Of a stretch of 64,000 bases of DNA, positions 1-13,299 are shown in pieces. A program made the position numbers and the translations under genes. Each line of letters opens with the position of its first letter. Position 1 is the stretch's first letter. The DNA comes from Tetrahymena thermophila SB210 (lineage: Eukaryota; Ciliophora; Oligohymenophorea; Hymenostomatida; Tetrahymenidae). The notes under the pieces are model-generated. The model was not told the origin of the DNA. It saw only the letters and a program-made list of their open reading frames with translations, and ran no database searches. The stretch lies in assembly GCF_000189635.1 (NCBI RefSeq), contig NW_002476559.1, positions 1,178,001 through 1,242,000 of the forward strand, given 5' to 3'.

Positions 1-3000
1 AGTAAATGGAGTGATAGAATTATACATTCCTTAAATATATAAGATTATGTCAGAAAAATAAAAACTATGGACCTCTCTTCAAAAAGGTTATCGAAATATA
101 AATTAGTTTTAAGATGAAGCAGTCAAACTAATGAGAACAGTCAAAAATACAAGAAATTAATTTTTCAAGGATATGCGCAACTTAGATAAATAGCACAAAC
201 TCAATTAATGCTTGCATTACTAAAAGCTTTATCTAGTTTTTTACCTTTTTGTGATGAATGATGGTGTTCGAGCTTATGAATTAGAAGCACAAGTTTAGGA
301 TCTAAGAAAACGTGATAGCCTTAAAGAAATTGATACTTTAAGCAATGAGAACTACTTGAGATAAAATATAATTAATTTGACTATGAGTTTATCTTAAAGT
401 TTAGGTAAAATAGTTAGCAAAAAAGATGAAAAGACTGCTTAATTTTTTAGTTACTCCAAGTAAAATTTCTTAAAAATACAAAAAGTAAATGAGCTAATGC
501 CTTCATTTTTCTCTCGCTGTCACGACAAAATTTTGAAACAATTTGTTAAGAGAGGCGAAAGTTAGTATGTAAAATCAAGTAAATTTGTTTTTGCTAGAGA
601 TTAAAGAGGCTTTGTTTTTCCTGTTAAGCTCTATCTTGATTTTTCATTTACAGTTTCTAATGATTTTCAAGTCAATGGAACATTGTTAAAAGTGAATTAA
701 GTCAATGATTACATAATCTTTCATAGATCTGGAAAGATAATAGGCTTGACCAATAAAATAGCTTAATTAATAATGAGCTAGAGTACTTAAGGAGGCTAAA
801 AGCTTCCTTCAGGTGATTTCATTTGCCAAAATTTGAATGCTCATCTGCTCCTACCTAAAATTTCTAAGAGAATATTTAGGCAAAAAGATTGGATTCTTCA
901 AAATTTAAGATCAGATGGAGATGTGATGATATAAGATAAAAAAGGCTAAATAATTGTTTCAAGTAATCCTTTATTATAAATGAAAAAACTTCAAACGTAT
1001 TCCATGAAAATGAATTCAACAACATAAGAGAAAAGGTCTAGAATTAATGTTAAAAATACTGAATTTGAAAAGTTGGATTTATTTAACGAAAACTCTTTTG
1101 ATCTGGTTAATAGTTTTTTGAGATAAGAAGTTGATGCCTCTTCTGCAGGAGGATTATCCTCAGGTCGCTAATCAGGTAAAAATTCCAATAAGTCCTTTGT
1201 TTCTAAGCAATCTACATTAGGTAACAAGAACTAACAATATAGAATAAGATTTAGCTATACATTAAATTTTAGTTGCATATCAACTTAACTAAATACAGAG
1301 AGTGATTTATTTTTCTCTCTAAAAATGAATGATGTCATTGCCACTAAAGTCAAATAAAAGTAGAGAAGCTACTTTAGAGTCAATCTTTGCACTTATTTTC
1401 TATCTACTTGCATTGCTAATAAAATTTGCTAAAGGAAACAGTTAATTTAAGGATAAAATTAAACAGAAAACAATCCTCTTCATAGTGTTTCTTAAACTTT
1501 AAATGAATGGACATTTACAGATGATGATATACCGACAAAACTTGTCAAATTGGCAGTGCTAACTGAAAGTTAAATTTAAGCATTAAATTAGGGGAAGCAA
1601 AAATAAAATAAAGAGGTAAACAAAAGCTAAGATTTGGATGATTAAGAAAAATAACAAAAAAAAATCAATTCTGAAAGCAGTGATGAGGAGGATGACAACA
1701 ACGATTACACAGACTAAGAAGATGAAGATGATGCATATAACATTAACCTTCTGAAATACAAGAAAAAAATATTAGATTTTTATGAAGAAAAAGCAAAAAA
1801 TGAAGAACTAAATAAAGTATTTACTGATCATAATGTAATCGAAAAAGAGGTCTTAAAATTGGATCCTAATTTTAAAGTAAAAAAAGTAATTCAATTTAAA
1901 TCTTTTTCTTCTGCTTTTGGAAGAGCTTTTGAAACAGCGCTAGTTGAAGCTCTACTGGAATAAGAATAAGAAAAAAGTCTATTTTTGGAAAGTCAAGTAG
2001 ATGATAACTAATAAAATGAAGAAGCTACATTCAGAGGATATAATAATGCAAACGATGCAGTTCTTAAACCTCAACAAATTTTTTTAATGGATAAATCAAA
2101 AAATAACAACATAGTTAATAAGTTAACTTAATAAAGTAATATTTTGTATGATTAATCTCCCCTTTCAGTCCAAATCAAGCTTTAAGATAAAAATATAAGC
2201 ATTATTTAAAAATAAGTTGATATTAGTATTTATGATAATAGTGCTAATGATTTAAGCAATCTACCTTCGTTTAACAATCAAATAAATAATTAAAATGAAC
2301 AAATTGACCTTTCTTCATTTAATTTATAATAAAATAAAAATGCCAAATACTTCAACTAATCATCCAGGCCATTTTTTAAGCAGCAAGAAGAGCTAAATGT
2401 GAACGATAATGAAATACTTATGACCCCATCTGTAGAGGATCATCATAGATATATTGAAGAATCAAATGCAGGTAATTAAATATTATTATCATAAAAATAA
2501 AAATAGAAATTTATCTTTTCATTAAATGATTCATATTTTTTCTAAATTTAAACAAATAGAAACTTTCTAGAAAGCCCAAGAGAAAAAAGAAATGAATAAA
2601 AAAAGTTCATTAGAAGCATCTACAACAAATTAAATGAACTCTACATTAGGACCAAAATATAGGGAATAAAGCTAAGTTAATATAGTGAAAAGTTAATAGC
2701 ATAATGCTAATTTAATTGTGAAGGAAAGTTTTTAAAATTAATAAAATTAGCAGTCAAACTTAAGTAAAAGCGATTAGAAATAATTAGATCCTAGCCAATT
2801 AAGATCAGATTAAACAAAAGAAAATGGTGAAGCAGTAGACGATGAAAGTGGCAAAGCCCACTAAAAAGTTGTAATTAAGTTACTAAATTAAAAAGGATTA
2901 GTAGGAGTAGACTCAATTAACAAAGGAAGTATTCATTCTTCTTCTAAATCTTCTTAAAGTTATGGTGGAAATTTCTTAAAAGGTAAAGCATATATTATTT

Positions 3001-5266
3001 ATTTGTTTCTATATCTATATTGATAAATTTATTTATATATTCAATGTAATTTTTATAATCAACAAACAAATAAACAATCTAAAAATATTTTATTTATATA
3101 AAAAAAGAAATTATTCAAATGTGTAAGATCCCTAAAAACTCATACCATTATTCCTCGTTGTTGATATTCTTTATTGTAGTCTTTTTTACTTTGAACATCA
3201 CAAACTTAATGATTATAGAAAATGATATTCAAGTAAATATTATATAATTCAAAATAATTCCTATGATGAATCAATGGATAAATGAAAATAAAATTATTTC
3301 ATTTTTAACATCAAAAAATTTTTTAATATTTAATTTTTTATTTAAAAAAAATAATTAATTTAAATTATTTATTAAATCAAAGTCTTTTACAAATAATGTT
3401 GTTGTTTTGAGATAGCCTAGAAAATTCTTAAGAAGCTATTCAAAAGTTTTGTATGGTAGACTAGTTTAATATGAAATGTAAGCAAAAATCCTAAATGACC
3501 CTACAGGCTAAATTATGAATACAACGAACTTTTACATTAAAGATGGCCTTTAAGAATACTACTCACTAATATCATAATATAACCCTACAATGATGCAATA
3601 TATGCAGGAAATGTAAGCAACATTAGATAATTCTACAAGAACAGTATCAATTTACTAAGACCTTATTGGTCAAGACTAGGATATAGATTTCTCTCTTTCA
3701 ATGGCATATAACCTAAACTTTTTGTACGGTGCATAGCTAAACAGCACTGATTTGAGAATAAAAGATTGCTACCTATTCTTGAGATAAAACTATTTTTAGT
3801 TTAGCACAGACATACTTAATTTTGGTGATTACTTGGTAAATAACGCCCTAACAACAGTTGATAACTTAATTTTGAAATTTACTATAATAGCAGTTTGCGC
3901 CATTGTAGGTGTAATATTTGTTGCTTTTATATCACTCCCCATTCTTCGTTTAATAAATTTATATGAAGAGAAAATTATGATGATAGTATCACGCATAAAT
4001 TATGATAATTCCCAAATAGAAAAGCTCAAGTTAAACGTTTGCTAATAACTTATAGATATAGATTAATATGATTGGCTAAAATATAACTTCAGTGACATTA
4101 TTAGCCTAAAATTTGATTAGTTTGATGCCAATGTAGTGAATTCACAACATGACCTCACAAAAACTACTAACAGCAAAAAAGAGAGTGATAAGGCAGCAAT
4201 ATCTAATCTCTTGAAAATGTAATAAGAAATAAATAGACCTGAATATAAATAAAATGACTAAGTAAATCAAATAATAGCTCAAGAATAATCAAAAGTAAAA
4301 AAAAAAAAACAAGCTAAAGTTTATAATGATGGAAGTAGTAGCTACAAAGACTATTAAATGAGCTTAAGAAATAATATCAACAAAAACTATGTGTTGCAAT
4401 CCAAAATAATAAACTAAAAGCTTAGTGTTTTCTAAAGATTCCTCCCATTATTAGGGTTGACAATTTGCAATACTGTATATTTTTTAGTAATTATTATTTA
4501 CCTCCAAAGTAGCAAGGATTAACTGAAAATTCCAGTCTAAATGAATTAAAGAACGATTAGAAATCACATTTCTCAATCTACTATGAAAGTATCCTAAGAA
4601 CTCTTAACTTTTGATTTCTTAGTACAAAAAATGATTTCAGGGAAGGAATCTAATGATTTACATTAATATCAATTAAAATTAAATAATATGATTGATCTTT
4701 CTTCATCAGCTATTACTAACAACACTGCACTTGTATATGGTAGTAACCCATTTCCAGCAAGCATATTGAATTAGTTTAAAGATTTTGAGCAAGGTAATAT
4801 TTGCTCTTACTTAGTAAAATTTAATTGTACTTAAAGCTAAGTCGGAAATAAATATGCTTCTAATTTTATTTTACAAAATCAGCTTAAAGTTATTTATAGT
4901 TATCCAGATGTTATTACTGAAAAAGATGCTCCAATTGAATTATTGTTGGCGTACTCTAATTCTAACGATCACTTTGAAACTTTTATTTAGTCTTTTTTGA
5001 TATATGATGAAGTGCTTGATTTGTATAGTTCTTATGCTAACACAAGTATAGGAACTATTTCAAGTTAAGTATAAACATTCTTAGAACAGTATCTATAAAT
5101 ATTCGGAAATATATTTGGAGTATGCATTATAATTGTCTGCTATTTATCATGGATGAATCTCTATTAAAGGATTCAGTCGATGAACCTATTACTTACCTTT
5201 ATCCCAGAAGAAAAATTAATGGAAGAAGTAACTTTGTAAATGCTCAAATCTCTCATAAGGATGTGA
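1..5266 (+). CDS. Polytopic PAS-like membrane protein, 5' truncated (paralogue 1)
   Basis: This is the C-terminal 1633 residues of a large membrane protein; the 5' end lies outside the window, and the first full codon is at base 2. Exons are <1-2471, 2560-2982, 3108-3232 and 3383-5266, ending in TGA; all junctions keep frame. A PAS-like block follows the NDGV motif near base 260, with an ELMPSFF...H...F...G signature. Long acidic and Q/N-rich linkers follow. Four hydrophobic segments then form two pairs around 3160, 3880, 4440 and 5110, each enclosing a loop of roughly 170-200 residues with N-glycosylation-type sites, presumably outside the cytosol. The tail ends with an FIPEEKL motif. The next gene has the same layout and the same intron phases (1, 1, 0), so they are tandem duplicates. 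The family resembles the ciliate TmcB (tiny macrocysts)-like and PAS S-box membrane proteins; that name is inference from motifs. Substrate and signal are unknown. Confidence 0.85.
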
Positions 5267-6007
5267 AATTAATTATCTTTAGTAATTATTAGTTGATAAA
5301 TAAAAAGTAAATGTTAAAGATATTTTTTCACTTTTATCATTTGTAGTAAAATTAACCGCTTTAGCAAAGCATGAAAATCATTAATATAATTATTGAAAGA
5401 CATTTCTTAGCCAAATTATATTATAAATTAAGCAAAACATTTTATTTTATTTGATGTTTTTCTACTTTTAAATTTGAAGAATAATTGATAGCTCAAAAAA
5501 AAAAAATATCTCATTAAAATTAAAAACAAAATTAAAGTTTTAGTAAAAATGAAAATAATAGCCATACTACTAATTAAATTAATTAAAGCAAATGCTTTAA
5601 AAATTTATTAGCAGAAAATTATTGATTGATATTTAGTTATTTTAAATATCTTCTGTTTGTTTATTTTTTTTTTTGCTAATAGTAATTTACACTTAAATTC
5701 TCTAGTAATTAAATACATTCATATTTAACACAATCAAGAAAATTGTATTTGGCTGTAGCATTTTATTGAATACTATTTATTTCTTATTAAAATTAATTCA
5801 GATAATTTAGGTAAGCAGTGTAATTTACATTCATTTATTTTATATTTTTATCACTTTACACTTTTAACTTGTTTATTTTTTTGTCTGTATTCATTCATTC
5901 ACTTTGAATTTAATTTTGAAATTACGAATAAAATCCTTTCTCAAAATAATAAATACAAAACAACAAACAAAAATAATAACAAGGAAAATCAATTAGCAGA
6001 TTAAATT
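5267..6007. other. Intergenic spacer between tandem paralogues
   Basis: This 741-base AT-rich spacer lies between the TGA of the first paralogue and the ATG of the second. It has long A and T runs and no reading frame with coding character. It should hold the 3' UTR of one gene and the promoter of the other, but I see no recognisable motif. Confidence 0.6.
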
Positions 6008-9000
6008 ATGATAAAAAATTAATCAAGATATACTTTTTTAAGAAAGTATGTTGAGTCGATTGTACAAATTATAGAAGATGATTCTTTATTCTCTAATAAG
6101 CAGTTAATGATATATAAAGCTATTTTATTCATATTCTAATTTTAAGTAGCTATTTATATTCTTGAAAATTCTAGTGATAGAGTTTTGCTTGATCTTAAAA
6201 TTAGATCTGTAGCTTAGATTGCTTAGTTACTTTCATTGAACCGCATACTTGTGCTTTAAGATTCTTATTTACTTTCAACGTTGATTGTGTGCGTTCTTTA
6301 ATCATTTGTTTACTTCTATTTTATATACATTGGCATATTCTCCATTTTTAAAAATAAATTTATCTTAAAATTTGAGCATTACCAAGCATACTTTAAAAAA
6401 ATAAATTAAATGATGGGTACTTACTTATTCCTCTTTATATATATCTTATTTAATTATCAGATTGAAATATCTATCAGTATTTTAACCTGTAGCGGAAATT
6501 CATTATTTTCTAAAGATAGAATAACAAAAAATAACCCTATTAATTATAAAAACTGCAGTATTGACACTTGGTAGCAAGGTTTGGGTATATCAGGATTAGT
6601 AATGTGTGGAATAAATGCTTTGATATGCTTGTATTTCTTTAGAAATCATTCCTTTTAAGATGAGAATTTGCTTAAAAGAAAGTACAGCTATACTTTTATG
6701 TTTATCACAATTTTAAAATTTTTGATTACGATTGTACAATTTTCAAGTATCTCAGAAAATTAGATGTTAGTTTTAAAGCATTGCTTACTGTAATTATATG
6801 GATTATTAAATCTATTTGATTCTACTTTTAACTAGCCTTACCTAAATGAAGAACTTAGTAAATTTTACATCAAAACATCTAGTGGATTGTATTGTATGAT
6901 ATTATTGTTTAATGCTTGGGTTTACACAAACTGGATTAAAGATTATGAGTTATTTTATGAGATATTAGTTTTTTCTATAGTTTTAGAGGTATTTTTATAG
7001 TAAATTTATATTTATAGATATGAATAAAGAATGTAAGTAGATATCTATTTACAATAGAATCTTTAAAAAAATATAATGACTTTTCGCTTTGATTTATATA
7101 TAAGTGAATTGGTTAGTTTAGCTTAAAATAGTTTGTAAAGTGAAAAATCAAAATTTAGATTGTTGAAAATATTTTAAATTCACATGTAGAATTGCAATTA
7201 GCAGAAATGTTACTGTAATTTAATTCTTAAAAAGAAGCAAAATTACTTATAAATTGAAGGTAGAGAAAATCAGACCTTAATAAAATTTTAGTAACTTTTT
7301 TTGAGTGATGACAACAAAACAATAGATTAAGAAATAATTTATTTAGTAGCTGACTTTCTTTTCACATACTCTCTATATTAAAAAGGAATTTTAGATAATT
7401 AAGTTGAATACGAATATTTGTCATTATAATATATCACATTTATCATCAAATGCTATAAAAATTTCGCGAAAGCTAACTATTTATTGAAATAAATGATTCA
7501 AAATATTAAATACCGCTTTGGTAATTAATCAATTTATTTCTAGTTAATTTCTAATATTATCACTGAGAAGCTAGAAAATGAAATAGGGAAGATGAATGAA
7601 AAATTTATTTAATAAAAAAGGAAAGAAGAGCTTAATATCAAGCATATAAATTTATCTGAAGAAATGTGCAATTTTTATATTCCCATTATTAAGGACATAA
7701 TTCATGATAAATCAGAAATGTGGGGTAAAATGTAGAAAGGATTTCTAAGAATGGATTAATACTAAAGAGAAGTTCTCATATTAATGAGAAAAATTGAATA
7801 AACCAAAAATGATTTCCTTAGATAAATGAGAAAATATGATAGAAAAATTGATTTTAGCTGCTGTTTAGCTATTAAAAAGCTAAAGCAGCTCTTTTACTTA
7901 TTTATTTTAAATGATGGCGTAACTGCATTTCATTTAGACGAAGAAATTATTGAGCTGAGAAAAAGAGATGCATTTTCTGAAAAAGATACTCTAACAAATG
8001 AAAATTTAATTAAAAAAAATATTGTAAGCCTAACAATAAGTATTTCATAAAACTTAGGAATGATCAAAAGCAAAAAAGATCTCAAAACAGCTTAGTTTTT
8101 TGGATTTAGTGAGTAAGAATTTCAAAAAATTAATAAGATAAATGAATTGATGCCTCATTTTATTGAAAAAAACCATGATAATATGATCAAACAGTTTATG
8201 TCTAGGGGTACTAGCTAGTACATAAAGTCGTTTCTTTACTCTTTTTGTGTTAATAGTAAAGGCTATGTAATGCCTGTAAAGGTATATACTGATTTTTCTT
8301 TTCTTTCTCTAGATGATTTTTATATTAGGGGAATCATTCTAAAAGCTAATAAAGGATCACAGTACATCGTTTTTGACAGATCTGGTAAGATTGTTGGAAT
8401 TACAGAAAAGCTAGCTTAAAGATTATTCATCGACTCAGATATTATGAAAATTCTTCCCCCAGCTGAATAGGTGATTAAATATCTAAATGCATTTCTTTTG
8501 TTTCCTCAAATAATCACTAAGCTGCAGAAAAAGAAGAAGTACATCTTATAAAATTATGAACAACAGCATACTGATATTGTCCTGCAGAGTGATAAAGGAT
8601 ATTTCTACTTCGATACTTAATTGATATCTTAATATTAATAATTTTCAAATTACTTAGAAAAAAAGAGCAGTCACTTAAACAAAAGCTAGAGCAGAAATTT
8701 AGAAAAAAGTAATAAATTAAAAGAAATCCACATACTTGATGTGCTTTCAAGAGATTCTATCAGGAAATATCATAAATTCATAAAATCTCAAGCTAGAGAA
8801 TAGAGTTTATAAAGCTCATCAAGATATACATTAGCTCAAAGTGTAAAGAATCAAAGTAGTTATTCAAAAAATAGAGGTACTATTAATATAACAACTAATA
8901 ATTCTCAAAGTTTTAATACTTAATTCTTGAAGTCAATTTTTAAAATATAGAAATAAAATTTATAAAGGTTTTTTAAATTTTCTTTTAAATATACGCTTTC

Positions 9001-12000
9001 TTATCACACGCTACCTCTCATTAGCAAATTTGACCAAAATACTTCTGAAAACAACAGCTTTTTCAACATTTAGACAAATTAAAGAGAAATTTATTTTTCA
9101 TTATAGTTAGATGATTCTCAATTAAAAGAAAATTAGAAATAAATCTAAAATTAACATGAGAATTCATTTTAGGAGAATTTAGCAAATTACATCATGAAGC
9201 TTTCTTGCATCCCAACTTTGGATTAGCTCAATAAGTCTATCTTGCAATAAAGCGAGGATGAGGATGTTTTAATTAAAGAATAATCCTCTAACATTGATAG
9301 GAAAATTCCCAAATCTTTTTTAAAATTCCTTGACTCGAATGCAAAAAGTGATAAAAAAATATAAAAAAATTTAGAAACATAGTCGGAAAACTCTAAGAGA
9401 GAAAAATAATAAAAAAATGAAATTAAAGACAGTGAAAACTAAACTGGTAGTATTTTTGGATCAACATCAAATAGCGAATCAGAAAGTAGCTCAGAAGATC
9501 AAAGTTTTGGTGAAGACATTTATAATTATAAAACCTAAGAAGGCAAAAATGTAATCATGCAGAAAAGAATTTCAGAGAAATTTTAAAATATCCAAACAAA
9601 ATTAGATGATTTATTAGATGAAAACGAAATTTCTGTTACTGACATGTTAGCAATAGATTCCTATTACAAAGCTAAAAGAGTAATACTTTAGAATTCAAAT
9701 GCAGGTAATCTTATTTCTGCACTTGAGGCAGCTATAGCTGAGGAGCTATTTGAATTAAAAAAAGAAAAGCAAATAATAAAGAACCTTTATAAAGCTAAAT
9801 AAAATTCTTCAGATGTGTCTATCGACTTTCAAAATAGCATAAATCAAAATGAAGGATAAATCACATTTAGAAACATGTAATCAAATATTAATAATAATAA
9901 AGAATAAAACAGTTCTATAAATCAAAGAAATCATTTTAAGAAACTGAACTCTGATATTTCTGGACTGAGTCTCTAAAAATCAAAATAACAACTAAGTAAT
10001 TCTCTTTAGCTAATCTAAGATAAAATAGAACAAATTTCACACTAAGATATTGATCCCTAGTAAGAAAATATCGAATACAGCAATATTATCTTACGCCCTC
10101 AATAAAGTAGTTATGTAAATATTTCTCACCGTTTTAATGTATCTCAAGAAAACTTAACAACGCATAATCTTAACCAAACATATTAAAACAATCATATAAA
10201 CATTTCTTCTCGTCCACTTGTTTCTTATAGCAAGGAAATCAGTAGTAATATTTTAGATCAGGCAAGTCACACCTCTTTTGATGTGAACAAATCACCAAAA
10301 AAATAAAGAAGCTTTCTAAGTAATTTTTCCCTTCTTTATAAATAAATAAATGAAAATATTTATCTTTCTTTTAATTATTATGATAAACTGATCAGTTGAT
10401 TGAGATTATCAAATTTTAACAATTTAATCCATTTAATAAATTTTTATTTGAGTTCTTTTCTTTTAAATTTAATAGAGTAAATATCGTCTATAGTATAAAA
10501 GATATCAGAAAATCAAAATTTAAGAAATTCCACTTCAAAAAAATAGAGCTTTATTTAGAATTCAACAGTACTAGCTTGTAATTCTGAACTCTAAAATGAT
10601 TTAAAAATAAAATTTGTACAAAATTCTTAATTAGAGTAAGATCTTTAACATAAAAGCTTTACAAATTTACATAGTACATAATAAATAAACTCAAATGAAT
10701 TTTAGAATTAATTAAATATATCTGATAGCTCTAAATTAGGAGCAATCAAAAAAACCAACATAAGCAAAGAGACTCATGAGGATGTCATGAATAATTTATT
10801 AAATAATGTATGTTTGATTGAAGGATAAGGAGAAAGAGTCAGTATTCACTCTTCATCTAGGTCTTCAAGTTCTTAAGTAGGACTCTTTTTAAAAGGTAAA
10901 ATTTTATTTAACTTTAAATATTACTAATAATTTTATTCAAATAATTTGACATCATCTTTTTTTAACAAATACTTGATTATTCATAATTAAAGAAAATTAG
11001 TTAGCTTTTTGAGATTAATTTATGGTAGTTAAGATAATAAAAGATTTTTAGTTATCATTATGTTTTTTCAACAAAATAATATTTTATAAATCTTGCAAAT
11101 TCCTTTAAATAAAATTTAAATCTTTTCTTACTTTAATAAATTTTACAATTAAATTTGAAATATTTTTGAAGAAATAATCTAAAAAGGAAAAGTTCCTAGT
11201 GGTGCAAAAAGCTATTCGATTCTTCTGATAATCTTTACATTAATTTTTATAGGATTAAATTTGACTAATCTTTTTATCATTTAAAATGATATGCAGGTAA
11301 AAATTATTTTTTAAATCAAATTACTATTTTAATTAAAATATAAACTATAAAGACTTTCTCTGAGAGCTCCATTATTATTAGATCTCCTAGAAAGTTATTA
11401 AGGAATTACGCCAAATCTCTTTATGGAAAATATATCTTGCTTTAATTATAAACTAACTATCTTAAAGATACGAGCGACAACTATTTTTAAAATTTAGCTA
11501 ACTAATATTTAGAGAAAGGAGCTACTGATTATGTTGGAATTTTACAATAGCAATCAACATCTTTGATACAATATTTATAAAAATATTAGAAATAATAGAA
11601 TTCTTCAACATACCCTTTCTAATTGTACAATACCTACATTTCAAGCTAGGCTAATTTAGAAATTTCTTTATTTTTTGAAAGTATAAATTATGATTTGATT
11701 TGCAACTAATTGAATTATACTTAGAATGTATAAAACAATTGCTTTACTACTCTTAGAGCAAACTTTTTTACTTATAGCACACAATTAGTTAACTTTGTTT
11801 AATTTGTTGTGGATGTTATTGAGACAACAGCTATTAACCTAATTCTTAAATTTACCTACATTTCTGTTGCAGCCATCATAAGTGTTGTAGTAATACCTCT
11901 TTGTGCTATGCCTTTTGCTAAGAATATTAACACTTATGTAGAGAAAATTTTGATGATAGTGAGTAGAATTTATTATTCTCAATCTTAAATAGAAAGATAG

Positions 12001-13299
12001 AAACTTCATATATGTTAATAACTAATTTAATTAGATGACAATGAATATCTCAAATATAACTACAACGAAGTTTTTAGCTTGAGGTATAAAATGTTTGATC
12101 ATTCAATCATCAATAATATGCAATAAATTTAGACTCACTAAGCATCTAAAAGGGTTGAGACATTCCAAAATAAAGAATATTTAAACATCAATTTAAAGAA
12201 CCAGAAACTATCTACACCTTCTAAACTCCAAAGTAGTAAAATACGAAGTGGTAATAATTAATCTGAACCTAAACAAAATTTATAAAAAAATTACAAGAAT
12301 TCAACTAATAAAGTAGTTAGAAATGCTTTGGAGGGTAAATTAAATGGATAAAATTAGGTACAATAAAGATTATAAAGCAACTATAATTCTGATTCAATAT
12401 AAAATAAAAGAAAAGATTATATTTTATAATCGAGAATCCAAGACTAAAAACTAAGCATAGTCAAAAGAATTTAATCTTTATTGATTTTTATGACAGTTGC
12501 AATAGTTTATTTTTTGGTTATAATCATATACTTAAATTTAAAATCATCATACCTTTAGCAACCTGTAGAAATTAATAGAAAAACTAATCTGCTGCATGTA
12601 AATACAATAAATTATCTAATTTCAAGTGAATTTCTAGCTTTTGATTTAAAGCTTAAAAAAGTATGGAGTACTTATTAGATAAACGATTTACAAAGCTTTT
12701 ATGACATTTCAAAATCTAACTTGAATAATATATAAGAAATATCAAATAATTTAACAGAAACTATATATGGGGATAGCCCATATACACCTGAAACAGAATA
12801 AAAAATGAAAAATTTAATTGAAGGATATGTTTGTCCTTATATGACAACTAATAATTGCACGGGTGATTTATAATAGCTTACCTCTTTTGGTATTAAAACT
12901 GCAGTTTCTCAATTTTTTAAAATTCATAACTCATTCCTCAATGTTTTTGATCCAAATGAAACCCCAGATGACTAACTTAAATCTTACCTAAATGCACAAG
13001 AAAGAGTGATTGCTTTTACAAATTTTTTTAAAGCTTAAGATGAGGTATTTGATATATTTAGTTCAACTGCAAATTTAAGCATAACAGATGTCTCGAATAG
13101 TATATAATAATTTTTATAAAATTTCTTAATTTACTGTGGCTGTCTAGTTGCTTTATTGATTGTGACTTTGTTTACATATTCTATAAAAAATCTTTATAGA
13201 TAGATTTAACTCACAAATTTCTTCTTAATATTTATACCAGAAGAAAAACTTTTGGAAGAAGTAACTCTATAGATGCTGAAAAACATTTAAAAAATGTGA
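6008..13299 (+). CDS. Polytopic PAS-like membrane protein (paralogue 2)
   Basis: Complete gene of about 2267 codons. Exons are 6008-10319, 10476-10895, 11172-11296 and 11353-13299; the lengths sum to a multiple of three. The start is the first ATG in the open frame, just before the first hydrophobic region. Residues 30-340 hold about seven hydrophobic segments. A helical region with a KANYLLKQM motif follows and could be the TmcB/TmcC TPR-like region. A PAS-like domain lies at about 650-800 (INELMPHFIEKNHDNMIKQF, then RSGKIVGIT). Acidic, Ser/Gln-rich linkers reach residue 1580. Four more hydrophobic segments near 1590, 1783, 1991 and 2206 form two hairpins with loops of about 190 residues; the cytosolic stretch between them is basic. 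The tail carries FIPEEKLLEEVTLQML, nearly the same as paralogue 1. A sensory or adhesion receptor role is inference; no ligand or catalytic residues are visible. Confidence 0.88.
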
